From a virus, in IMG/VR virus record IMGVR_UViG_3300048127_000158, positions 1 through 27,017 of that record: a DNA stretch of 27,017 nucleotides, one strand, 5' to 3'. Shown here one piece after another: positions 6,541-12,388 of the stretch. Numbering within the stretch: position 1 is the stretch's first letter; every line of letters begins with the position of its first letter. Under the pieces are notes generated by a model. It worked only from the letters and a program-made list of their open reading frames with translations. It did not search any database and was not told the origin of the DNA. The translations under genes and the position numbers were made by a program.

Positions 6541-6541
6541 G
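6443..6541 (+). CDS. possible 32-residue CxxC...HxxH mini-protein on the opposite strand
   Basis: A rightward frame inside the leftward block. It begins MKKSICSLCGTQEEEHDPHF and carries C6-x2-C9-x6-H16-x2-H19, a possible zinc-binding set, ending V-G-N-P-A. The ATG follows an A/T leader (AAATTAATAA) like that of other genes. It covers the 3' half of the candidate structured RNA, and its stop lies at the end of the 9-bp stem. It could be a real mini-protein, the remnant of an HNH-type N-terminus, or a chance frame in a structured RNA; I cannot choose. Confidence 0.3.
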   Translation: MKKSICSLCGTQEEEHDPHFISRFYLPVGNPA

Positions 6542-6548
6542 ATTGTAA

Positions 6549-6794
6549 TTATTCTTTGCATATTTCGTTTACTTCGTCACATGTAGAGCATCCAAAACCA
6601 TCCCAATCTCTTTCTGTTAAGTCTTGAATTCTCTCTATTTTCATCTCGATTTCTTCATCATCTTCAAACATATCCATAAGCATAGATACAGTTGTCATTA
6701 CCAGCTTGAACTCTCCAACATCTCGGATGTCCAGCTTCTCAATTATCTTAAGTGCTAATTGTTCTTTGTTGTTTGTGATAGGTATTGTTTGCAT
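6549..6794 (-). CDS. 81-residue acidic hypothetical protein
   Basis: It begins MQTIPITNNKEQLALKIIEK, is predicted helical through M-L-M-D-M-F-E-D-D-E-E-I-E-M-K, and ends with a Cys-containing tail (G-F-G-C-S-T-C-D-E-V-N-E-I-C) whose C-x2-C could bind metal. The leader is CATTAAATAAACAAATC. No family is recognised. Confidence 0.65.
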   Translation of the reverse strand: MQTIPITNNKEQLALKIIEKLDIRDVGEFKLVMTTVSMLMDMFEDDEEIEMKIERIQDLTERDWDGFGCSTCDEVNEICKE

Positions 6795-6801
6795 GATTTG
6801 T

Positions 6802-7101
6802 TTATTTAATGTTAAGTGAATTAGGTTTGCGTGTTGTGTAGTGTTTAGTTACTTTGTTGAAGTAGGCAGTTTTGATTATCTTATTATCTACCTTCAAACG
6901 GAATACTGACCAATCTCCAAAGTCTCTTTTTGTTTGTTTAATTGTGCAGAAATCATTTGAATGTGTCCCGCTACTTCCTACTTTTACATGGATTTCTGAA
7001 TGATCTCTCACTCCATAGCTTTTGTTTCCTTTTTTGTGTGGCGTACTTGCATAAGCACACGAATCAATTACGTTGTAAATTGGATAACTTCGATTTCCCA
7101 T
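6802..7101 (-). CDS. 99-residue basic hypothetical protein
   Basis: It begins MGNRSYPIYNVIDSCAYAST and is basic overall, with beta-strand character (D-W-S-V-F-R-L-K-V-D-N-K-I-I-K-T-A-Y-F) and several His residues. It contrasts with the acidic genes that follow. The start is preceded by an A/T leader (AATCTAAATAAATACATT). No family is recognised. Confidence 0.65.
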   Translation of the reverse strand: MGNRSYPIYNVIDSCAYASTPHKKGNKSYGVRDHSEIHVKVGSSGTHSNDFCTIKQTKRDFGDWSVFRLKVDNKIIKTAYFNKVTKHYTTRKPNSLNIK

Positions 7102-7138
7102 AATGTATTTATTTAGATTAGTATTAAGGTTTTAAAAA

Positions 7139-7264
7139 TTAGATACCCCACGAGATATTTTCTACACTCGTGAGGTTGTTGTCGATTTTTACGTTTGTAC
7201 TGATGTCGCCCAAACGGATGGCGACTCGCCTTCTTCCTTCCCTCTCAATTGGAGTTTTTGCCAA
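7139..7264 (-). CDS. possible 41-residue ORF with TTG start, or a gene remnant
   Basis: From a TTG at 7264 the frame reads MAKTPIEREGRRRVAIRLGD and ends N-I-S-W-G-I before TAA. The codons have purine-any-pyrimidine periodicity (GTC GCC ATC, GGC GAC ATC) and are richer in G/C than those of the neighbours, which looks coding. The same frame continues upstream to about 7505 with coding-like segments but two in-frame stops, as in a decayed gene. Against coding, the DNA forms two perfect 6-bp hairpins and an H-type pseudoknot (see the RNA candidate). A competing 29-residue ATG frame lies at 7189-7278. Confidence 0.25.
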   Translation of the reverse strand: MAKTPIEREGRRRVAIRLGDISTNVKIDNNLTSVENISWGI

Positions 7265-7661
7265 TGTGCAAAAAGCATTAAGTTAATACGCCAAATGTCT
7301 TGAGTTTACATAGCTTACCACGACTATGTCACAATTTATTGATAATGAGTTTTTCCAAAGTGGCTACTCATTCGGTTGAAGTGCTGGACTTGAAAATAGT
7401 ACTTGCATCAGTTGATTATATTTGTTTAGCTGTTTTACTATGGTTTCGTTGCACCACACCACTGAACAGGGGTATAATCTACCTTTGTTTGTCTTGAAGG
7501 GTCATCTCCTTCATCTTTTCAATATGGTTTACCGGTTTGGCTTGGGTTCTTTTTTTAGTTCTGGACTATTTGCATTGAGCAAAGAACTTACTACTTAAGA
7601 AATAAAAATTTCTAATTTGCCGATAAATAAATTTTGTAAGTAGTGGGGGAATTGCACCCCC
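7141..7661. ncRNA. candidate large structured RNA or decayed gene region (about 520 nt)
   Basis: No convincing gene fills 7102-7673. The stretch carries many short perfect inverted repeats: 7149-7154/7167-7172, 7308-7313/7324-7329, 7344-7350/7366-7372 (7 bp), 7495-7500/7508-7513, 7557-7561/7584-7588 extended by 7569-7573/7579-7583, 7590-7597/7637-7644 (8 bp, with 7598-7603/7608-7613 nested) and 7645-7649/7657-7661 (GGGGG/CCCCC with a 7-nt loop). At 7192-7225, CGTTTG/CAAACG and GTCGCC/GGCGAC interlock as an H-type pseudoknot. In the leftward sense its loops of 3 and 7 nt suit the geometry. CCCCAC at 7146-7151 could also pair with GTGGGG at 7643-7648 and close the whole domain. The alternative is a pseudogene, since a leftward frame shows coding-like pieces separated by stops. 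Confidence 0.35.
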
Positions 7662-7673
7662 AAAAAAATTGTT

Positions 7674-8048
7674 CTAACCTACTTTTTTAAGCTGGCTGGC
7701 ATTTTGTCGCCTAACCTTTGTTTTAATGGTTTCAACTTTGTTAAATTTTCTTAACATCATTAAACCATCGTAAAAAGAGAATAAATTTTTTCCCTCTTTT
7801 GCAACATTTTTAAAGTCTTTAAAGGCTGGAAATTTAGACTTTCCAAGAATTCCAGCTTTTTGAGACTCGGTCAACTCCTTAACCTTTTTAAATACATTTG
7901 ATAAACTTTTATTTTCCAGCTTATCGGTTGCGTTGGTTAACCTTACCCAATCAAAAGAGCTTTTATCTTTTTTTCCTTTTAGGGTTTGGATTGTTGCGTT
8001 GGTTTTGACAACCCACTTTGGGGCTGTCGCTTGCTTTGTAGCTTGCAT
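7674..8048 (-). CDS. 124-residue lysine-rich hypothetical protein, first gene of the leftward block
   Basis: It begins MQATKQATAPKWVVKTNATI and is Lys-rich throughout (K-G-K-K-D-K-S-S, F-K-K-V-K, T-K-V-R-R-Q), with a helical C-terminal half (F-S-F-Y-D-G-L-M-M-L-R-K-F-N-K-V). As the promoter-proximal gene of the leftward transcript it would be made first, and its strong positive charge is compatible with binding nucleic acid. Both points are inference, and no family is recognised. The leader before ATG is A/T-rich (CAAATACTTTAATT). Confidence 0.65.
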   Translation of the reverse strand: MQATKQATAPKWVVKTNATIQTLKGKKDKSSFDWVRLTNATDKLENKSLSNVFKKVKELTESQKAGILGKSKFPAFKDFKNVAKEGKNLFSFYDGLMMLRKFNKVETIKTKVRRQNASQLKKVG

Positions 8049-8631
8049 AATTAAAGTATTTGAATGAACGTAAATTTTGGACTAATTAAAGTCAATACAA
8101 TACTATTGAGAAAAAAAAATGTAATCGCAAAAAATGTGGAAATATAAATTTTTTTATGTCTTTTGTTTTATTTCTTTATTTATTTGGATTTGTCAATTTT
8201 ATTTATTATAGGCTGGATTTATTAGGGCTTACCAGGTTAAAGCATTTTTTCAAGGTTGGGACTATTTAAAGAGCTGGTTTAATTGGCTGGTAATGTTGGG
8301 CAGTTGTAATTTTTCCAGCTGGAGTTCTTTAGGGGGTGTTTGTTTAGGTGTTTGTAATCTTAAAAGGGGGGCTGGTCGCTGTCCCTGGATAACTTCCACA
8401 GCTTACCCGATTAAACGCCCCAAAGAGAGGCAAACGTCAAAAGTTTTTCGCCTGCTGTCGTTTTTTCGTTGGGGGGTGGTGTTTGTGGTTGGGTTTTCTG
8501 TAGGATGTCGGGCGTTGTATTATATATATAACCCAAATACTACACATTTCTAACGGTGGCATAAAAAGTGGACATTAACTATCTACTATTATAGGTGTAC
8601 AGTTATTTGTCACCTTTTCCCGCCACATCTT
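8049..8631. other. divergent non-coding control region, possible origin
   Basis: No credible gene is seen. The stretch at 8140-8210 is almost entirely A/T. The next 300 nt are strongly G/T-rich on the + strand, with five GCTGG words between 8212 and 8375 (8212, 8273, 8286, 8318, 8371), one in a CCAGCTGG palindrome. AACGCCC at 8414-8420 is a perfect inverted repeat of GGGCGTT at 8510-8516 and would close a domain of about 100 nt; an AT-rich ATATATATA run follows at 8521-8529. The region separates leftward from rightward transcription, a usual place for an origin or regulatory sites, but no known iteron or initiator box is identified. Confidence 0.4.
8098..8131 (-). promoter_or_regulatory. weak candidate promoter for the leftward block
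   Basis: Read leftward: TTTG (8131-8128), a 22-nt spacer, then TAGTATTG (8105-8098), which differs from TAnnTTTG at one position. It sits 50 nt before the first leftward start at 8048. The spacer is at the long end of the reported Bacteroidetes range. Confidence 0.35.
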
Positions 8632-8662
8632 TTTGTCGTTACATTTATTATCTATATCTTTG
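8632..8662 (+). promoter_or_regulatory. Bacteroidetes-type promoter
   Basis: TTTG at 8632-8635, a 19-bp spacer, and TATCTTTG at 8655-8662. This matches the Bacteroidetes consensus TTTG / TAnnTTTG in both boxes and in spacing. Transcription would begin near 8669 and meet the terminator at 8708-8747 about 40-80 nt later. Confidence 0.75.
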
Positions 8663-8707
8663 GATTAGTTAATTTTTGTTTAAGTTAATTAATATAGGGT
8701 TTGACTT

Positions 8708-8747
8708 AAGGGATCTTGGTTTTTTATAGATTAAGGTCCCTTTTTTT
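8708..8747 (+). terminator. intrinsic terminator or attenuator shortly after the promoter
   Basis: AAGGGATCTT (8708-8717) pairs with AAGGTCCCTT (8733-8742), 10 bp with one G-U, followed by T residues to 8747. Upstream, TTAAGT near 8682 could pair with ACTTAA (8704-8709), which overlaps the terminator's 5' arm and would compete with it. The unit could be an attenuator for the downstream genes or the end of a short RNA. Confidence 0.6.
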
Positions 8748-8759
8748 AATTAGAATATT

Positions 8760-8891
8760 ATGGATATTACATTTGTATTTCAAGTTCCTTATGCCTTAAT
8801 GATCGGAGCAGAGGCTTATGTCACTAAAGAGCGTGAGATTGATGGAGTTGCATTTCATTTTCTAATCTTTACAGTAGAGTTTCGTTGGTAG
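8760..8891 (+). CDS. 43-residue hydrophobic/aromatic small protein
   Basis: It begins MDITFVFQVPYALMIGAEAY and ends H-F-L-I-F-T-V-E-F-R-W. Phage mini-proteins ending with an aromatic/hydrophobic strand of this kind are familiar from flavobacterial phages, with unknown function. It lies between the terminator and the groEL promoter, whose -33 box overlaps its last codons. No signal peptide is evident; the hydrophobic segments are short for membrane spans. Confidence 0.5.
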   Translation: MDITFVFQVPYALMIGAEAYVTKEREIDGVAFHFLIFTVEFRW

Positions 8892-8915
8892 TATAGTCAA
8901 ATATTGTTATATTTG
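8885..8915 (+). promoter_or_regulatory. Bacteroidetes-type promoter of the chaperonin operon
   Basis: TTG at 8885-8887, a 20-bp spacer, and TATATTTG at 8908-8915 fit TTG / TAnnTTTG. It ends 25 nt before the groEL start, with an A/T leader (TAAATTAAATACAATATAAC) between. It should drive groEL, groES and the HTH gene. Confidence 0.75.
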
Positions 8916-8940
8916 TAGCATAAATTAAATACAATATAAC

Positions 8941-10533
8941 ATGATTGAGAAAGATATTGACTTCAATGAAGACGCAAAGGACAAACTTAGGTCCGGAGTA
9001 AACAAGATTGCTAATGCAGTTAAATCTACTCTAGGAGCAGCAGGCACAACTGTTGTTTTAGAGGACGATTTAGGGAGACCTCATGTAACTAAAGATGGGG
9101 TAACTGTAGCCAGGTATGTAAACTTATCAGATCCAGTAGAGCATCTTGCCGCTGAAATAGTAAAACAAGCATCAATTAAGACTGCTGACGAGGCAGGAGA
9201 TGGGACAACTACTTCTATTGTATTAGCACAAGCTATTATAAATCAAGCATACGAGAGTTTAGAGAGCTTTCCAAACCTTAATGTAACAGAACTAAGGAAA
9301 TCTATAGAAGAGGCCTCAGAGGTCGTCTGTGACTTTCTAGACAGCAAATCTAAGCCTGTTAACAAGGAGACACTAAAGTATGTTGCTTCTATTTCTGCAA
9401 ACAATGACTCGGAGCTTGGTAAGATAATATCTGATGCATATAATATTGTTGGGGTAGACGGTGTGTTGACTATAGAGGAGTCTATGTCAAAAGAAACATA
9501 TGTAGATGTTGCTGAAGGAACCAGGATTAAAAGAGGGTTTCACTCTCCATACCTTATAACAGACAAAGAGAAGAATCAGGCGATTTTAGATAATCCATTT
9601 GTTCTTGTATCTGATAAGAAAATAAATACTATTGAAGACATAGAGATTCCGTTAAAGGTGGCTATGAATTCTAAAAGACCTTTACTGATAATCTCAGATA
9701 TTGAAACGGCTGTAGTTAATACTCTTAATGTAAATAAAGCCAGGGGAGTTCTTCAAGTTAATGTTCTTATTCCTGAGGGAGTTGGTCTTAACAGATTTGA
9801 GCTTTTAGAGGATTTAGCGGTTATGACAGGAGCTGTTGTTGTTTCTGATGATACAGGTAATGATTGGAATGGTGTAACAGCTGAGTTTCTTGGACAGGCT
9901 AAAAAGTCTGTGTCTACAAACAAAGAGACAATTGTAACTCTAAATTTAGAAAAAACAGCTGACGCTGTTAAGAAACAAGTAGAGAGAGTAAAATCAATAT
10001 TGAAATCTAAAGAGGATGAAGATAATCACTGGCACTATAAAGATCGCCTTTCAAGATTGTCTGGAGGCATTGCTGCTATTTATGTAGGAGCTCTTAGTGA
10101 GGTGGAAATGAAAGAGAAAAAAGACAGAGTTGATGATGCTGTGTCTGCAACTAGGGCAGCTCTTGAAGAGGGAATACTTCCAGGAGGAGGATCTGCACTT
10201 CTTCACGCAACAAACAAGTTACTTTCTATGCAGCTTAAAGGGAAGACCAATGAAGTAAAACAAGGGTATCATGTTCTTTATAAGGCCATTGAAGAGCCTT
10301 TTATTTCTATTCTTTCAAATGCAGGAGCAAATGCAGAGAAAAACTCAGAGATAGTTCTTAACTCAGGAAGGCATACTACCGGCTATGATGTCAAAAAAGA
10401 CAGAGTAGGTAATATGTATTCTTTTGGCATTATAGATCCACTTAAGGTGACTAAGAATGCACTTAGAAACGCTGTTTCTGTGGCAACCACAATATTACAA
10501 ACTAACTGTGTAATTTCAAATAAAAGAGCATGA
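8941..10533 (+). CDS. groEL: phage group I chaperonin, GroEL
   Basis: An ATP-driven ring chaperone that encloses unfolded proteins with its co-chaperonin lid. The 530-residue sequence is collinear with bacterial GroEL: T-K-D-G-V with Asp52, G-D-G-T-T-T with Asp87, and V-D-D-A-V near 397-401 giving the ATPase Asp equivalent to E. coli Asp398 (here 399), then E-E-G-I-L-P-G-G-G. The phosphate loop reads T-L-G-A-A-G-T-T rather than T-L-G-P-K-G-R-N. In the apical domain the usual A-P-G-F-G-D-R-R-K segment is replaced by I-P-E-G-V-G-L-N-R-F-E-L-L-E-D. The C-terminus stops at N-C-V-I-S-N-K-R-A with no GGM repeat tail, so it is shorter than the 548-residue E. coli protein. It overlaps groES by 4 nt. 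Probable clients are phage structural proteins (inference). Confidence 0.97.
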   Translation: MIEKDIDFNEDAKDKLRSGVNKIANAVKSTLGAAGTTVVLEDDLGRPHVTKDGVTVARYVNLSDPVEHLAAEIVKQASIKTADEAGDGTTTSIVLAQAIINQAYESLESFPNLNVTELRKSIEEASEVVCDFLDSKSKPVNKETLKYVASISANNDSELGKIISDAYNIVGVDGVLTIEESMSKETYVDVAEGTRIKRGFHSPYLITDKEKNQAILDNPFVLVSDKKINTIEDIEIPLKVAMNSKRPLLIISDIETAVVNTLNVNKARGVLQVNVLIPEGVGLNRFELLEDLAVMTGAVVVSDDTGNDWNGVTAEFLGQAKKSVSTNKETIVTLNLEKTADAVKKQVERVKSILKSKEDEDNHWHYKDRLSRLSGGIAAIYVGALSEVEMKEKKDRVDDAVSATRAALEEGILPGGGSALLHATNKLLSMQLKGKTNEVKQGYHVLYKAIEEPFISILSNAGANAEKNSEIVLNSGRHTTGYDVKKDRVGNMYSFGIIDPLKVTKNALRNAVSVATTILQTNCVISNKRA

Positions 10534-10802
10534 GTTCAGAAAAGTTTAAAGCTATAGGATCTTTTGTGGTTTTGGAGAAGCAAAAAGAAGAAGTTAAAAA
10601 TTCAATGGGCCTTATTATGACTGAGGCTAACGAAATGAATTTAAGATATAAATTAGCAAAAGTAAAATCAGTTGGAGATGGTGTTAGTGATATTAATAGC
10701 GGGGATAATGTGTTTTATGACTCTGCTGCTAGTTCTGATATACGAATCAATGGGGAAAAACTAACGGTAGTAAACGATAAAAACATTGTAGTTATTCTGT
10801 GA
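10530..10802 (+). CDS. groES: phage co-chaperonin, GroES-like
   Basis: A 90-residue lid protein. The order of elements follows GroES: F-V-V-L-E-K (12-17), a mobile loop with S-M-G-L-I-M (25-30) in place of G-G-I-V-L, V-K-S-V-G-D-G (45-51), S-G-D-N-V-F-Y (57-63) and a C-terminal strand N-I-V-V-I-L. The segment between V-G-D-G and S-G-D is only about five residues, so the roof beta-hairpin of E. coli GroES (R-I-L-E-N-G-E-V-K-P-L) is missing, as known for T4 gp31. The mobile loop keeps a hydrophobic tripeptide (L-I-M) for GroEL binding. The start overlaps the groEL stop (ATGA) and the stop overlaps the next start, implying coupled translation. Confidence 0.9.
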   Translation: MSSEKFKAIGSFVVLEKQKEEVKNSMGLIMTEANEMNLRYKLAKVKSVGDGVSDINSGDNVFYDSAASSDIRINGEKLTVVNDKNIVVIL

Positions 10803-11542
10803 AACTATTTGAGTATGTTGAAGATGATCAGCATAGTCTAGTCACTAATCATGACTTTAATGGAATGGACTTTGTTTGGTATTCATCTCCTGTTAACCAC
10901 TATGATATACAGTATATATATAGTAAGATATCTAGTTTTGATCAATTAGAGTATTATGCTGAGGTTTACTTTTTCTTAAATCCAGACATAAATCTAAAAA
11001 TTTTTGATGGGTTATTCTGCTGGCTTGGAAATAGGGAGAGTGGAAGAGCTGTTCGTACTTATGGAAAAGCTAGAATCTCTCAAATGATAGAGTCTGTTTA
11101 TCACGAAAAAGTAATTCCCTGGTGTCGTAGAAAAAGACGGGTTATTTTTAATCCAGATGTAATTATTTCTGCTGAAGAAAAAATGAGTATTACAGCAACA
11201 ATAATTGGAAGGTCTGTTTTTTATACTGAAAAAGATTTGTTTTTAGCTTTAGATGCAATGTATCGTTCAAGAATCGTGGCTACTCAGGATTCTATATCAG
11301 AAAATTTAGGGTGTAGTAAAAGAACAATTCAAAGGCTTGTAACCCCAAAGATTAAAGATCTCATAAAAAACAATAATAGTTTGATTAAAAGAGAAAAAAA
11401 GATATCTTCAGTTATAGAGTGGATTGATGTGTTAACTTCAGAAGGAGAAAACTTAAAAATGAGACACCTTAAGGATTTAACTAAAGTTAGAGACTACTCT
11501 ATACTTAAGGAAGCTATTTACCGTTATGAGAATCAACTGTAG
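10799..11542 (+). CDS. HTH-containing protein coupled to the chaperonin operon
   Basis: A 247-residue protein with a GTG start inside the groES stop (GTGA overlap). The next Met is at residue 23. Residues 162-182 (T-Q-D-S-I-S-E-N-L-G-C-S-K-R-T-I-Q-R-L-V) form a classic helix-turn-helix, preceded by a winged-helix-like stretch (L-F-L-A-L-D-A-M-Y-R-S-R). The middle region is basic (W-C-R-R-K-R-R-V). A DNA-binding transcription regulator is likely; which genes it controls is unknown. Candidates are the late promoter region near 12050 or its own operon. The 3' end overlaps the convergent MarR-like gene by 29 nt. Confidence 0.7.
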   Translation: MKLFEYVEDDQHSLVTNHDFNGMDFVWYSSPVNHYDIQYIYSKISSFDQLEYYAEVYFFLNPDINLKIFDGLFCWLGNRESGRAVRTYGKARISQMIESVYHEKVIPWCRRKRRVIFNPDVIISAEEKMSITATIIGRSVFYTEKDLFLALDAMYRSRIVATQDSISENLGCSKRTIQRLVTPKIKDLIKNNNSLIKREKKISSVIEWIDVLTSEGENLKMRHLKDLTKVRDYSILKEAIYRYENQL

Positions 11543-12011
11543 TTTTGTTATTCATTTTTTTAATAAGGTTTCTGTAAACCTTATCAGCGTATGTGTTTCC
11601 TTTCATTATATTATTTCTGTATGGATCTTCTGAAATAAGTTCTTGACCAACTAGCTTTTTGTATGTATGAGAGCATATTAGTTTTGCTTTTTGGCTGAGT
11701 TGATACAGCTCTCTGTGTTTTGATATTTTACCTTCTCTCCAAAGAGATATTAATTCTCTTTTTTTCATATCATTAAACCTGCTTCTATCCCAAGACATAC
11801 AGTTTGCAAAACTAAAAAAAGTAGCCTTGTCAAAAAGTTTTTCATCATAAAGGAAAAGGAGCATTTCAAGCTCAGACAAAGTAAGACTATATCTTTTTTG
11901 AATATAGTATCTAACAACTCTCCAGTTTTTTAAAAAATTAAACTCCTTTTCCCTTGGTTTATATACTGGAGTTTTTCTTGGTCTTTTGTTCAGGTAGTAC
12001 CTGTGATACAT
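11514..12011 (-). CDS. MarR-like winged-helix protein
   Basis: A 165-residue, very basic protein. The core Y-S-L-T-L-S-E-L-E-M-L-L-F-L-Y (40-54), then S-F-A-N-C-M-S-W-D-R-S-R-F-N-D-M and L-I-S-L-W-R-E-G ... R-E-L-Y-Q-L-S-Q-K-A-K, follows the helix-helix-recognition helix-wing order of MarR-type DNA-binding domains; the Lys-Ala-Lys helix after the wing is also typical. The N-terminal 30 residues are Arg/Lys-rich. It is transcribed leftward from the divergent gap at 12012-12085, convergent with the HTH gene. It is a plausible switch regulator for the tiny-gene and tail block (inference). Confidence 0.7.
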   Translation of the reverse strand: MYHRYYLNKRPRKTPVYKPREKEFNFLKNWRVVRYYIQKRYSLTLSELEMLLFLYDEKLFDKATFFSFANCMSWDRSRFNDMKKRELISLWREGKISKHRELYQLSQKAKLICSHTYKKLVGQELISEDPYRNNIMKGNTYADKVYRNLIKKMNNKTTVDSHNGK

Positions 12012-12031
12012 ATGATTTCATTATAAGTAGT

Positions 12032-12063
12032 CAAATCTACAAAATTTAAAATTCTTATCTTTG
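12032..12063. promoter_or_regulatory. back-to-back -7 boxes in a divergent gap
   Basis: On the + strand, TATCTTTG at 12056-12063 matches TAnnTTTG and lies 22 nt before the start at 12086. On the - strand, TAGATTTG (12039-12032) matches the same box, facing the winged-helix gene. Neither has a good -33 TTTG at the expected distance, so activator dependence or a phage-specific factor is possible. Confidence 0.45.
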
Positions 12064-12085
12064 TCTCATTAAAGAAAATACCATA

Positions 12086-12385
12086 ATGGCGACAAAAGTT
12101 GATAAAAGTAAGATGACTTGTAACAGTCCCCGTAAGAGTCCAAATCCTAAAAAGAAAAAGGTCGTTAAGGCTTGTTCTGGAGGACAGGAAAAGATTATTC
12201 ATTATGGGGCATCTGGTTATGGGCACAATTACTCAGCTGCCGCCAGAAAATCTTTTAAAGCAAGACATAAGTGTGACCAGGCAAAAAACAAACTGACTGC
12301 AAGATATTGGGCTTGTAAAGACTTATGGGCCGGAAAAGGAGGGTCTACTAAATCATCTCCTAAATCAAAACAAGGAAAATATTAA
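12086..12385 (+). CDS. conserved marine-phage small basic protein
   Basis: A 99-residue, Lys-rich protein with C-N-S-P-R-K-S (12-18), V-V-K-A-C-S-G-G-Q-E-K-I-I-H-Y-G (26-41) and R-H-K-C-D ... L-T-A-R-Y-W-A-C-K-D-L-W. I recognise the R-H-x-C ... L-T-A-R-Y-W-A-C-K signature from small marine phage proteins of unknown function. Four cysteines (12, 30, 63, 76) may bind metal. It is the first gene of the tiny-gene cluster, just after the -7 box at 12056. Confidence 0.75.
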   Translation: MATKVDKSKMTCNSPRKSPNPKKKKVVKACSGGQEKIIHYGASGYGHNYSAAARKSFKARHKCDQAKNKLTARYWACKDLWAGKGGSTKSSPKSKQGKY

Positions 12386-12388
12386 GAT

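Noticed and set aside
7300-7497. 65-codon + strand frame in the structured gap
   Set aside because: No leader, no family, opposite to the transcription of the block and mirrored by hairpin-rich sequence.
8293-8553. Open 86-codon frame on the + strand in the divergent gap
   Set aside because: Composition (Gly, Cys, Val, Trp, Arg) mirrors the G/T bias of the DNA, with no A/T leader and no domain-like pattern; treated as non-coding.
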